A DNA stretch of 64,000 bases from Welwitschia mirabilis (taxonomy: Eukaryota; Gnetophyta; Gnetopsida; Welwitschiales): contig JBOZIK010000001.1 of assembly GCA_051453625.1 (NCBI GenBank), positions 175,059,397 to 175,123,396 on the forward strand, in the 5' to 3' direction. How positions within the stretch are numbered: the stretch's first letter is position 1; every line of letters begins with the position of its first letter. The notes beneath the pieces were generated by a model. It made no database searches. It was not told where the DNA came from and worked only from the letters and a program-made list of their open reading frames with translations. Shown here piece by piece: positions 12,211-25,210 of the stretch. A program made the position numbers and the translations under genes.

Positions 12211-12611
12211 TAGTTATATTTCAACTTTTATCAATTGGTATCAGATGTTTCTTAGTAGTGCTTATCAATTTCTATCAGTTGTAATTACTGTTATGCACAC
12301 CTTTCTATTGTACTACTTAATATTAAGTAATAAAATGCATTTGATATTATTTTTGTCTTGTCTTTTAATGCATATTTCATTTATTATAAACCATGATTTT
12401 ATCACATTTATAAAAGAATCTTACATGTCTTATGAATCTTACATGTCTTATGAAATATACTTTAAATTATTTATATTTATTACTCTTATTAGAAATTCTT
12501 TATGAATGTTAAATTTGATATACATGTTAAATATTTTTTGCAACCTTAATGGGTATTATCTAATAGGGAGTTGTTCCAATTAATATTTTTAATTAAGTAT
12601 AGTTTACCATC

Positions 12612-12632
12612 AATGTCAAATGCAAAGACCAT
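12612..12632 (+). other. LTR-proximal polypurine tract (decayed)
   Basis: The sequence CAATGTCAAATGCAAAGACC lies directly before the LTR. It aligns with ATGTCAAAGGAGGATAT before the LTR at 40740 and ATATCAAAGGGGAAGAT before the LTR at 51089. Confidence 0.5.
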
Positions 12633-13866
12633 TGAATTATATTTTGCCAAGTTGGTATCAAACTAACATTTTCTGTTTTAGCAAAATGTGTCATATTCCT
12701 TGTAAAAATTATTAATCCTTGTATATTAGAAGCTGAAATCTTTTACTACAAATTTTACTTAAACCTAATAAGTTTCATACTCTCAAAGGAGTTGATTATA
12801 TTCCTAAAAAATTTATCAAAATTATAATATAAAGTATCAAAGATAGAATATTGAGGGATTGATTAATTCCTAAGGGGTTGACCAAACTTGAGTAATAAAT
12901 TTGTCATATTTCATTATTAAGGAGTTGATCAGATTCCAAAGTGGTCAACTAAACCTAAAGTAAAATGATTTCATCTTTTCTAATTAAGGGATTGACTAGA
13001 TACCTAAGGGGTTGACTGGACCTAGGCCATAAATGTTGTTCTACATTTTTTTAAACATGGGATTGATTAGATTAAAATGCAATTTACTAGACATGTGATT
13101 TATTGGATCCCTAAAGAATTAACTATACATGAAGCCATAAGAAGCCTAGGTTGATTGAAAGAAGATGAGGGTTACCTACTTCAGTGATAACATTTCATAG
13201 GGCTAACCATAGATTTTTAGGGGTCGATTAGTCATAATGAAAATGGGATTTTTCTAGCCATTTAACCTCTTGTATTTATTTGTTGAAGAATCTATTTTAG
13301 CTATAAAATCCTAAAATATTTCTTTTATATATTTGTTAGCTGTCAAGATCATTGCAATAGTTTTGAATTTTTTTTTAATAAGATTTTGAACTACTCATTG
13401 GCATATTTTCTATATGATCAAAGGTGAACAAGCATCTTTTGTAATCATCAGTACTTAGTCAATCAGTTTGCATTGTATGTTTATGGATTATGCTATCATC
13501 TCAAGTAGTGTAGTAATATTATTTTTGTACTTTAGATCTATTGAAACCTATGCATTTTGGCGTACCATTATCATCATATAGCATCATCTCTAAAGATTGA
13601 GAATAAGCCTCTTAAAATTTCAATTGTAAAAAATTACAAGTGAATCTAAAATACCTAGAAAGTAATTAACAAATATCTAGAGCAGACTTGAATAGAAGCT
13701 GATTACTAAGAGTGGTAAGCCACTATAAATTAGGTGTCAATATTCATTGGTATTTTATGCTTTTAGGTATTTAATTTTAGATTAATTTTTTTTATTTGTG
13801 AATTTATTTATTTATTTTTTAAATGCTATTTACCTCCATTCCCCTCTAGGGTTCTAGGTCCTTTAA
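12633..13866 (+). repeat. Copia 3' LTR of copy A2
   Basis: It opens with TGAATTATATTTTGCC, then the phrase TCAAACTAAC, parallel to the LTR starts at 26168, 39515, 40740, 46588 and 51089. The middle (12790-13250) holds degenerate GGGGTTGACC/GGATTGACTAGA repeats. The end passes CCACTATAAAT and CCCCTCTAGGGTTCT, as in the sister LTRs. The closing CA is lost, so the end is approximate. A weak primer-like TGATATCAAAGATA lies at 13893 but not directly at the LTR end. Confidence 0.65.
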
Positions 13867-15053
13867 GTTATGTAATTCAAAATTTAATAAAACTGATATC
13901 AAAGATAACTATATGATAAAAAAATCATGATTCCAATAAAGTATAATTTATTAGTTAGAGAAGGGGAAATGGATATGTTAATTACCTTGATAACTTTGTT
14001 AAAAAAATGTAAGATGTTTCATTAGCATTTTAGCTTATCTAGATGTTAAACATTTAAAGCTAGAATATGGAAACACTAAATCAGATGATTTACAAGCCAA
14101 GTTAATGGAAAATAAGAATAGGATATGTAAACCTAAATTTGAATAGAAAATGGTATTAAGGATTATACAAAATCATCTTATGAACAAAAGCCTAAGAATA
14201 AATTAAAATAAATTCAACGAAAAAAGGATTCATCCTTATGTATTACTAAAGGGAAAACCAAAGCTACTAAGGAGATAATGAGAACTCATGAACTTGAAAA
14301 TAATATACTAGAGAAGGCTTAAATTTTCATTAAAAGAATGAATGATTCAAATAGATGGTGCATAAAGTCTAGTTATAAAGAATAGCTACCCATTAAAATG
14401 CATGAGAGTACTATGCAAAATGTTAAGAAAGATAAAGAGGCATTATCAAGAGAGAAACAAAAAAAAAAAAACTGAATTTGAAGAAATTGATTATTGTAAA
14501 TGAGTTAACTAGAGTTAAACATCAATCTCATATGGATAAAGAAGAAATGTAGAACTGAGATATTAAAGTAAATGAAAACTAAGTAATGATTATACAAAAG
14601 AAGTTGATCAAATGCAAAAATTTAAATATGAGAATGAACTTAATTAGGAAAATTATAGGTATGTGCTTCTCTATCAACTCTAGTATTTGATATTACATAT
14701 CTTACTTTACTAGTATTATCATGCATTAGCGTGAAGTAATTTTCATGTAGCATTGTTTTATTACTAATTTTCATGTAGATGTCCTTCATAAAAGTGAAGT
14801 ATATGCACATGATACATGTCTTTGAATGCTATAAATATTTAGTAATTAAATTTTCATTTTATCCAAACTATTATGCAAAATAGCTATTATCTTGAAATTG
14901 AATGTCTATACATGTTTTATAAAAATTTTTAATGTATAAGCCTTCACTTGATATAGGTGTCTGCATACTTTATATACATACCTCAGTTTTATAGATGTTT
15001 ACTATTAAAATTGTCAATTTTATGCTAATATAGTATAAATATCTCGTTGACTC

Positions 15054-15106
15054 ATAGACATCTACTAAATTCATGTTAGATATTTACAGATATCATAGAT
15101 GTCTAT
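15054..15106. repeat. Perfect 11-bp inverted repeat (hairpin)
   Basis: ATAGACATCTA at 15054-15064 and TAGATGTCTAT at 15096-15106 are exact reverse complements, 31 bases apart. Further GATGTC/GACATC words cluster at 14760-15260 and again at 17480-17720, so this may belong to a repeated LTR-like sequence. Confidence 0.6.
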
Positions 15107-18100
15107 TAATTAGGTAAGTATAAAAATAAATCTAATGTTAGATATCTCTATATATTCTAAAACCCTTCCCTAAAATTGTCACTTTATAGTCATAAACATA
15201 AGATGCCTTTCATTCCATAGCACTATAGCTATTATATCAAAGATTTACAACTAATATAAGATGCCTCTATTGAGATTAAAATATTTTTATTTATAGTTTC
15301 TATAGTTATTAGTTGCATTTTTTAATTTATCCCTTTCCATATTTTTCTAGAAGAGATATAAATAAAATGGCTAAATGAAGAGAATAGAGGATAAAGAAGA
15401 ATAACAAGGGGTAAAAATGTCAAGGGAGTATCCCAAAATAGTCACTAGAAACCCACACTCATAAACTCAAACACAAAAAATAGATAGTCTAACTAGAAAT
15501 TAATTGGTACTATGGATAAAAGAACCCTTGGATCCAAAGCAAATAGTTAAGTGTAACCACAAATTTCTTTAAGGATATTATATGGTAAAAACTAATGGAT
15601 TTAACCTTAATAATTATAGAATAATGGTTAAAGAGTTATATAACAACATGAATGATCTTAATAGTGATAAATGCATATTCTTAACATAAGTAAGTAGTTA
15701 AATAGTATGCATTTATCTAGGTTTTTTTAATAATTTGTTAGATAATAGAAGTATTAAATACTTTGTAAGTATACTTTACATCATTCAATTTTCTACAAAT
15801 AAAAACTTTAAACTATTAAGAAAATAACTTATCATATGCACTTTTAGTCATCCATGTATCACATTAGAGAAAATACTAGAGTGAAATGATAGGGTGTTAG
15901 ATGCTTTTACATTAAGTTTATATCATTTTCTATAATATTTGGTTACATGTGGAAGTTATCCTATTATACAACCATCTAAATTTTTTTTATTTAATACTTA
16001 ATGTCCAAAATTCAAATAGATATTAAATTTTTTTTATTTATATGAGCATGATTTCTTAGGTTAACCATGCACAATAATTTGACAATTTGTTTTTGATTAG
16101 CATGCTCATTTTAAATGCTAGAATTATTACTATCCTACAACTTAATTAGGTCTAGGAAGCTCCTATTAGATTATAATTAGAAACAAAGAGTAGTAAAGGA
16201 AAATGATAAAGGCACAGTCTATTAAAAGCTAGTTTTGATGAGGTTAAAATTAGTTACAATAGTAATGTCTTTATTAATGAATAAATAATTAAAACCTAAT
16301 AGCCAAGAAAAGGGATACGATAAGTAGAAATTTCATGAAGCTAAAGAAGAATTAGGATAGGTATGTAAATAAAGTAGAAAAAATACCATGAAAGTGGACT
16401 TAAAGTAATCTTCAAGGGATACAAAGAATTAGTTGAGATGCGTAGAGGATTCCCCATTAACATAGAGATAGATTAACCAAGTGGAGACTTGTAAAGAAAT
16501 AGGTAAATCATCCAATGAATTAAGTATATCTTTTAGAGTTAATCATCTTAATAAGTTAAGAGTGTAGGGATAGGTATAATAGCCATTAGCGAAATCATCT
16601 CCATAGATTTCTCCACTACTGATGCATGTATCAATAAGTCCTTTAGAGCTTATCCAAAATGTAATATTTCATTTCTTTGGTATTTTAATTAACTTTTAAA
16701 CATACATCATGATGGAACACTAAGTAGGATAAGTAAATAAATAGAGGTAACATGCTTCAAGTTCAAGTTCTTAATAATAGACATCTTCTTATTATGGAGT
16801 ATAGCAAGATTATTATTTTAGATAACATGGTAATATGAATGATAATGTTGTTGATCAATTATATAGTACACCATAATATTAAAAGGATTATGCATGGATA
16901 ATGTTAAAATAGGGAAATAAGGTAGATATAATTATTAATGAAAAAGATAAAATGATAGAAATAAGAGGGAATAAAAATGCAGTAGAAGGATTAGATTGAA
17001 GATATCTTTACATGCTTGTTATGATAATGACAAGTGAAGACATCACTTCATGTCATTATTGTATCATTATTGTGTCATTTTTATAAATCGTATTACGTCT
17101 TTAGATGTCATTGCAGTTTATTATTTCTTATTTGTGTTATGCCATTTTAGTCTTTATATACAAAGTTTTTGAGATACAAATGTATTAATCTTATTTTCTA
17201 CTTTAGGGTTATTTCTCTCTAATGAAATTATTAATTATAGTTTTGGAATTTCTTACTATAAAATTTTACCTCTGTGTTTTTAAAGTGTAATATTAGTTAT
17301 TTTGAATAAATCTTTAAGCTATGTTTAAGAATAAATCCTACTAATTGATTTTTAAAGTATTGGAAATTGTTAAAAGGAGGGATGATTATTATTTCAATTA
17401 GATTGGATGTATTAAACTTATTAAATTCAATGTTACATATGTGTACATATTAAGATAGTAAAAGATCATCAAAGTTAATTACACATACCACAAAGGTAGA
17501 AGGCATCTACTACCCATGAAGATGTCTAAAGAAAGTGCAGATAACTACATATGATAAATATGTATGTAGATGTTGAAGACATATTGACTAAATCATAGGG
17601 ACTTCATAGAATATTTATACTAGAAGAAGAAGATGTTTCAATTAAACTAAATCGATAATAGAATTCTAATAGTAATTGAAGATAGTTACAACTTTTAAAT
17701 CTATAGTGATTAAAGACATCTATCATAAAAATTAAAAGAACTATTGTGAGTATTTTACCTAGCTTTTTGAGATCTAGTCAAGTCATTTACATAGTAAAGC
17801 TAGCTATTTTGAATGCCACCCATGTCATTCATTATCTAATCATTTTGAAAGTATCTTAAAAAATAATTAATAAATAAAGTAGATTAAAGCTTAAGAAACT
17901 ATTGACTAATGATTATGTAATAAACATGATCAAATATAATAAGAAATAACATGTAGACTATATTGCATTTTCTCTTTGAATGACCTTAAAACAAATTGGA
18001 TATATTATCTTTATGAAAGACATGATTACAGTAATCAAATATAATATAGATCAAAAGGAGATGTTGTAGTGAAGATGTAACATCATGTGAGAAATTTAAA

Positions 18101-18452
18101 AATAAGAAAAATAATCATCAAATCCTCAACTAAAACCTTACCATTTATACATCATAAAGAAAGGAATAGATAGAATTAGTGATATCTTTTTATTATTCCT
18201 TCCTTTTCTTCTTAAGAAAGTATTTCATGGTTTTTATGCAATCTTGTGTATCTTGTACTAGCTTGTTATATTGATACTTTGTTAAATATGTTTTAGTTCT
18301 ACATGTAGTTATCATTTCATATTGGCTCATGTGGAGGACCTATATCACTAAGTCATATTGTGAATTTTTAGTTGTAATTGTGGTCTATGAACCATTCTAT
18401 GTACTCTTATAGGAGACACATTACTTATAAGTCTATTAGTTAGTCTAAAACC

Positions 18453-18662
18453 TCTAATTAATAACATGATTAGTGGAAAACATGAAACGACTAATTATTT
18501 GTAAGATTAGTAATGAGCTTAAAACTACTAATTGATTATAACATTAGTGATGAGTATACAACCACTATCTAACTATAATATTAGTGATGAATGTAGGACT
18601 AGTATTTAATTATAACATTAGTGATAAACTAAAACCATTATTTGATTGTAAGGTAAGTAGTA
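18453..18662. repeat. 37-bp tandem repeat (about 6 copies)
   Basis: Units begin at 18490, 18527, 18564, 18601 and 18637, spaced 37, 37, 37 and 36 bases apart, with a more diverged unit before 18490. The core is ACTAATTGATTATAACATTA followed by GTGATGA. It sits about 400 bases after a purine tract plus TG at 18052-18063, so it may be part of an LTR. Confidence 0.85.
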
Positions 18663-21600
18663 AGAATAATATAAAAGTTTAATTAATCCTATGGGTTGGA
18701 GCAAGCTACCTTGAAAGGAGTTGCTTATTGTAAAGAAATCCTTGTATGTTTAATGATTAGCATGAAACCATGCATGTTTTAACTCTCTATATGTAAAGTA
18801 CCCAAGCTGAAAGATCACATTATTTAATAAGAGTTTCTATTTCTATAATTTTTTAATTCTTACATTCATTAACTTTTGTTTATAGAATTTTATCATTAGA
18901 TTCTTTTTTTTGTTTGAGAATTTATTTACTCTCACCTCTAAGTTCAATAATCCTCATATTTAATCCTTTAAGTAAGTTGTTTTTTAAGCTCCCCTTAGGA
19001 TTGAAGTTATTAATTAGAAAATCTTTATTATTAATGCACAAGTAATAATATACTTCTTTAGGTAGTATAATATAGAAATATAGTCCTTACTCATCATAGA
19101 CTAGTTTAGCATTTAATAATAAAAGTACTTCATCACTTCAATACTTCATTAGCTTGTTTTAAATTATAGAATCCACTTTACCTCATAATGTTAACAACAA
19201 CATTAAAGGTCTAGATGATAGTTCTAGCATTTTTAGCTAGGTTATCTTTAATAAAGTTTGGATAGCTTGGATGTCTTATAGATAAAATAACTTAAGTTCA
19301 TCCTTTTAAATAATAATTTTTATAATTAATTAAAAAATGTTAGTATAAATAAAATAATTAAAAATATGGTACATAAAAATGTAACAAATTAAGTATAAAC
19401 AAAAAAAAACACATTATATAGATTGAATACCTCCATAATATCATGATTTATTATGATAATAATATATGTTTCTACTTAAAGCTACTTATGAAATAGGGAA
19501 ACTAGCATGTGAGTATACTCATTGTACTTGTTTCAAAAATTCTAAATCTATGTGATCATGATCTAATGTTAGATAATATATAAAGACATAGTTGATTATG
19601 ATATTTATAAGAATAGTTTGAGGCATAGGTGGATATCTCTTGTATCATCATGTGTGTGATTTATTTTGGCTTATATCTATTACATGAGATATATTTATAT
19701 GTATCTAATGGTATATTTAATTGATGAGGAGCTTGAGATGTTTAATTTGATATATGCATAATAAGGTTGAATGCTAATTTAGAATAATGATTTTCCTTTG
19801 ATAAAACTTTTCTTTCATGCTTGTGATAAACCTATAGGAGAAAAGAAACTAAATAATAATTTTAAAAAACATTATATTACATGTATAGCAACAATTAGAT
19901 TAATTTTTATCATAACCATGTTTTAAGTAATAGCCAAAATAACTTTCTATAATGTAAATTTTCTTTAGTTAACTCATCATTTTGTTTCTTTATTTTATGT
20001 TTTAATCGAATAACATCTCTTTCTTATAAAATAAATGAAATCTATATGTCATCTGATTTATTGCATTATTAGTGATTCATTTCAATGATTTAAACCAGGA
20101 ATGTAAAGCTATGATTTATAATTAACTATTGTGTTTAATCTTTAGTTTATAAAAGTAATTATAGATTAATAGAATGAATGATCTTAAGTAAAAATAGAAA
20201 AATGCATTATATAAAAATTTCAACTTATGTTCCTATTTATCTTTTTAACTTTTTATTTTAAAAACATAAATCCACATTATGCATTATAATTACCTATTTC
20301 ATAACCAAATCCTTATTATTTTGATCTTGTGTAGATCTTGCTTAGTAATTTGTAAGCACATTTACTAGTGTGCCATTATATCCACTAGAATTATTATTAA
20401 TATGTGTCATTAATGAATGCTTATTATATTATTATGCCTATTTCAAGCATAGATATTATATCTAATCTTTTTCACTAGTATTTCCATTAATTCTATCTAT
20501 ACTACCATCCATATTTCTTGCAATCTTCTCAATTAGAATCTCTTTGTTAGGTAGGTTTAGATATCTCATTATGTTTAGTAGTAGTACATAACTATGTACA
20601 TTAAGAAGATGAATAAAAAAGGATGGAACACTTGATATAAGAAAGTAAGAAGCTCTGCTTTTAAATGGAGGTCATGCATATAGTTGATTATATTTAAGGT
20701 AGCCTCATCACTAGAGAGCATAAGTGTTCTTCTTATAAAGGATGATATTGTATTTATTTTTATTTTTTTTTTACCTTTTATCTCTTTTCATTATATTCTT
20801 TTATTCTCTAATTCATATATTTAATGCCTCATGCTAAGTAATAGAAGAACATATGCTTTTTTAAACTGTGCTATATAGATTTGTGTGACATTTTCTAATT
20901 TTTAAACTAATTTAAACATTATAGAGTGTCTACATTCGTGGTTAGGTAATTCATATTAGCACTACTTTTCTAAAGTTTGATTAAAGAGAATTAGGATTAT
21001 AAAAATAATCACACATTTTATTTACTTAATAATTTTTAAAAAATTAAAAATTTACTAATGAAATGAGACTTTTATGATGATTTTTAATCTTATAAATTTC
21101 ATGATTTAAAGTAAATTTTCTAAGATAGCATTGCTAATCCAGGATTTCTAGCTCACTAGTTTTTATAAATTCAATTATGAATATAGTACATGAACAACTT
21201 ACACAAAAATTTTAAATTTTAAGATAGCTTTTATAACATTTCATTATAGAAATTTTCTGAAGAACTAATAAATGACTGATTAAAGCATGTATTTACACTT
21301 AGATTTTCATGTATGTAGTTTCTAAACTTTACTAAATTAATATATTAATAAGGCTATAAATACCTTTAGTAAATTATATTATTATTAAGGCTATAAACAT
21401 CATGTTTATAATTAAATTATTAATAACCATGTTTTATCATTTAATTTTTAAAATTATTTTTAAACCTAATATACTTTTGGTATCTTATTTATAAGTCATA
21501 CTAAGTTACCCAAATTTGAAAGATCTTAAAAGGGATAGACATAATCATTTATACTATTGATGCTACCTATATTTAAGGGCCCACTGGTTACATAAAAAAG

Positions 21601-22479
21601 AGAATTTATGTAGATGATAAACTGAATGATCAACATTACAGTTAAATGCTAAACTAGTCTATGAATGTTAAGGATTAATAATCTATGTTCTACTACCTAA
21701 GAAGATTTTTCGCTATATATAAATTAATAAAAATAATGAATTAATGAATATCTTTAATTCCAAAAAGAAATGTAAAAGAAAAAACTACCTCAAGAGTTAG
21801 ACTTACTTCATATTTTATTAATTACTTAATCAACTAGCTTAAAAATTTTCATTATTAGAACATTATATTCATTCATTTATAAATAATTTATCAATTTAAA
21901 TTTAGAATGGTAATGGTTGTAATAAGAGATTATTTTATTATATGGTTCTAAGCCTTTTTTCTCCATCCCTAATCCAAAGGAAATAAGTAATTTATATGAC
22001 ATCTCTTATGCTTTATAATAGATCTTGATCTATGCTAATATGATACTTTCTAAAATGTTCACATCATTGATTAATGTCTTTATCTATAAGTGGTTTTGTC
22101 TTACTTTTTAATCTCTATTTAATTAATCTTAGTTGTTATGTAATAGCATATTCTAAATGTTATTTCATCATTCTTTTTTATATTTATTCCTTCAATGCTT
22201 TATCATTTTTAAATGACTAATATATTAATATACAATACCATTTTTGTTGTTTTAGTTTTTTATACATATCATTATAAGACATAACATTCTTAACACTTTT
22301 ATTTTCATGACATTTAGAATTTAGAGTTAATAATTTATTACTGATTTATAAATCTAAGTTTTACTAATTAAAATATATGTTATTTGATTAATATTTACAT
22401 GATAGATTACCTTATTAATAGTCATTCCTAGTTCTCAACATGAGATATCTAATCAAATGAATTTATTATTCAATTAATT

Positions 22480-25210
22480 TTCACTTTTTTTTTCTATTTA
22501 AACCTATCTTTTAAACCTTTATCACTTTTTGTAAGGTATAAAGTACCTTTATAATTCCTATTAAAAATCATAATTAAGGTTAACTACAATAGAATTTTCT
22601 ACTTTTTGATTTCAAACTACCACCTATACCTGGATGATTAGGGTATATCTTTCGTAGATTATAATATATCATAGTAGTTTAAGTGTATCAATTTCATTCT
22701 TTATTTTTAAATACAATTATTTTTATATATTTTATAAATCAAATTTGCTATAAACATTTAAGTGTAGCACTTTCATTCTTTACTTTTAAATAGAATTATT
22801 TTTATAGGATTTATTTTTAATTTCTTCAAATTTATTTAACTAAAGATTCCTAAATTATAAATATATTAATATTATGATTAAATATTTAATGGACTAGAAA
22901 CATCTAAATTCAATTTTGTAGAAGAAGAGGACAACCTTTGTCAGAAATAGGCACATAAGCTAACATTTTAATGGAGATTTTATAAGCATTCCCATGAGTA
23001 TACAATGCTCATTAAGGTGAAATAACGAATATTTTCTATTAGGATTCACTAATTTTTATCAAATTTCTTATAAGTCACAAGTTTTAACTTCTAGTTAACT
23101 ATTGAATTAGGGATGGTATTAAGTTGTAGCTTTGTGAGTAGTTTACATTTCTTTATAAAACTATTCATAATTCTATTTTAAAACTAGATTTTTTTCATCA
23201 CTAATGATAGCTTTAGAGTGACTAAAGTGGAATAAAATCTATTTATTTTCAAATTTAATAATTACTTAAAAATCATTTATTCTAGTTTAGATGACTTCAT
23301 GTCATTAAGTAATGTAATCTATATAAACTATATAAGTCTGTGAAATATGAAGCAAATATCCCCAAAAAATTCCTATACCCTTAACATAAAATGGTTAGAT
23401 ATCAAAAATAGAAACAAATCATCATGTTGTTTTTCTTAATACTACCAAGCATTAAAACGTATCATAGGATTCATAGGAATTTCTAACAAAACTTGGCTAA
23501 TATAGTCTAAATTATAGAATTTCATCAAAATCTTTTGTAGCATAAAAGTAATCTCCATAAACTCCATAATGTAAAAATTTTAAAATGCTTAAAATTATAT
23601 ATCACAAAATGCACTTGTAAGTGGTTTGATCAAGATAATATTTTAATAGGTAAGGATTGTTTCAAAATACAAACGATTATTTATTTAATGCAAGGATTAC
23701 TTTTTATCTTGGATATTTTAATGATTTTATAAATTACAACTAATGAGATGGCTAGCAATATTAGTAAATCAAGGTTCTCCTAGAAAATCCAATCTATAAG
23801 ATGTTCATTAAAAAATGTATTATTATAGGTTACAAATTTAATTAATAAGATAACTATAGTTTGATATGAGATAAATGGTGTGGAATAACATCTTCTACTC
23901 CATTTCTATTCTTAATTTTTAGTTAGATTCTTGTAATGACAAAAGTCATATTATAAGTATACTCTGGAATCTTTATTTTTTATCAAATATTTAAGCATAG
24001 CATGATTAATAAAGGTAATTGTTATTACAACTATAAAATATGATCTAAATATTTATAAGACAAAAATTTTAGACAATCACTTTTTCACTAAAATATGCTT
24101 CTTTATAGTAAATACTATATGTATATCCATCTCTTATTTATTCTAATATGAGTTCTATGACATAATCACTTATGTAATAAACTAATTCAAAGAAAGTAAC
24201 CAGTCAAGGGGTTATAAAATAGGGCATCATATGATAAGAGATTTTAATGTTTCAAAAGAATTTTCACATCCATAAGTCAAATCAAAAGATGCATCATTAG
24301 TAATAAGATAAGATAAAATTTTCTAAATTTTAGATAATTCTTAAATAAATTTTCTACAATAACTAGCATATTCAAGAAAATATCTTACATATTTGACACT
24401 TCTAAAAATTGAAAAATGTATGAAAAATTAAATTTTAGTAGGGTATGTTTATATCTTATTTTCAAATATTACATATAATGAAAAAAACTTATTAACATTT
24501 AAATAATTTAAATATGATTTAAAGTTTCATTAAATATAGAAAAATCATAAATAGTTACTTCTACAAATTTTTTAATCATGTTAAAAAATATACTAACTAG
24601 AAAATGTTGAAAAGAATTTGAAACATTACATAGGTCAAAAGTCATACACTTGTAAGAAAAGGTTCTAAAGACATATGTGTAAGTTATCTTTTTCTTTTAT
24701 TGATCTTCTAGAGCACTCTCTATTTAGTTATACCCTAAGCATCGATTTATGAAGCAATGATATTGACACTTGCTAATTTTTTTAAGACTTTGTAAATAAA
24801 AGGTAAAGAAAACTAATCTTTAGAAGTTATGTTATTACATTATCTATGTTCAACGCATATTTTCTACTCTACTTTTATTATAGCTGAAATAAAATTATTA
24901 TTTTTATTATTAACTACTATAATTATAAACTTCTTAGAGATATATTATAGGAGTTATTCATTAATGATCAAAATTAAATGGATAATTCTAACATCCAGTA
25001 ACTTAAGGACTTCCTTCATTATTACTTTTTTAATTTGAGGATTAAGTCTATTTTTGGGCTCTGTGCTAGGCTAAAAATACCCTTTTTCTTTTTTAAAAAG
25101 TAAATTCTATGAATATAGATCATAGAATAATACCTTTTAATTTAGAAATAGTTCATCCTATAACCTTTCTATATTTTTTTGAAATAGAAATTAAAGCTTT
25201 TTATTATGAA
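22480..25210 (-). pseudogene. pol: Minus-strand Ty3/gypsy (Athila/Tat) pol: RT, RNase H, integrase
   Basis: Read on the complement, domains follow the gypsy order from high to low coordinate. The RT start has RLNPQIKK and MKEVLKLLDVRII at about 25055-24980. The palm has TFSYKCMTFDLCN near 24650, and the catalytic box reads IYDF at 24541-24552, with the first Asp changed to Tyr. The RNase H border (VRYFLEYASYCRKFI) is at about 24395-24350, followed by DASFDLTYGC. Integrase has a YGDYFYATKDFDE-like stretch near 23560 and AIISDE at 23194-23213. The C-terminal segment LNKFEEIKNKSYKN lies near 22835. This LNKFEEIKN-type segment and the RLNP entry are typical of Athila/Tat elements. Stops are frequent. 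Gag and protease are not found upstream before the copia insertion at 26168. The open frame on the plus strand at 24829-25038 is only its antisense shadow. Confidence 0.8.

Larger units (their letters stand above)
6115..13866 (+). mobile_element. SIRE-like Ty1/copia element, copy A2, with third ORF and 3' LTR
   Basis: The order is gag (from mid-capsid), protease, integrase, RT, RNase H, a third ORF, two purine tracts and a 3' LTR at 12633-13866. The 5' LTR and gag start are missing behind the gap at 6015. All coding parts carry many stops. The layout matches element B (26168-52514), which supports the boundaries. The lineage call rests on the double-knuckle gag, the extra ORF after pol and the long LTR. 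Confidence 0.75.
13867..22479. other. Unexplained AT-rich region, no recognisable protein
   Basis: I read both strands and found no domain I could name. An A/G-rich part at 13950-14640 may be a very decayed coding region (Lys/Glu/Asn-rich fragments). Two purine tracts followed by TG (17371-17384 and 18052-18063) could be gypsy polypurine tracts with LTRs to their right, but I could not pair them with 5' LTRs. The lower end probably contains the 3' part of the minus-strand gypsy element whose pol lies at 22480-25210. Local features are listed separately. Confidence 0.5.

Noticed and set aside
12245-12505. 86-codon ORF rich in Tyr, Ile and Leu
   Set aside because: Lies between the two purine tracts of copy A2; sister copies have no such frame.
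13893-13910. Copia primer site TGATATCAAAGATA after the LTR of copy A2
   Set aside because: It is about 27 bases from the LTR end and followed by nothing like gag; probably chance.
17020-17170. Possible endogenous pararetrovirus promoter (ATTACGTC, GATGTCATTG, then a TATATAC box)
   Set aside because: No viral coat, movement or RT motif lies nearby and no primer site follows; AT-rich DNA gives such words easily.
24829-25038. 69-codon plus-strand ORF rich in Ile and Leu
   Set aside because: It is the antisense shadow of the minus-strand gypsy RT entry.
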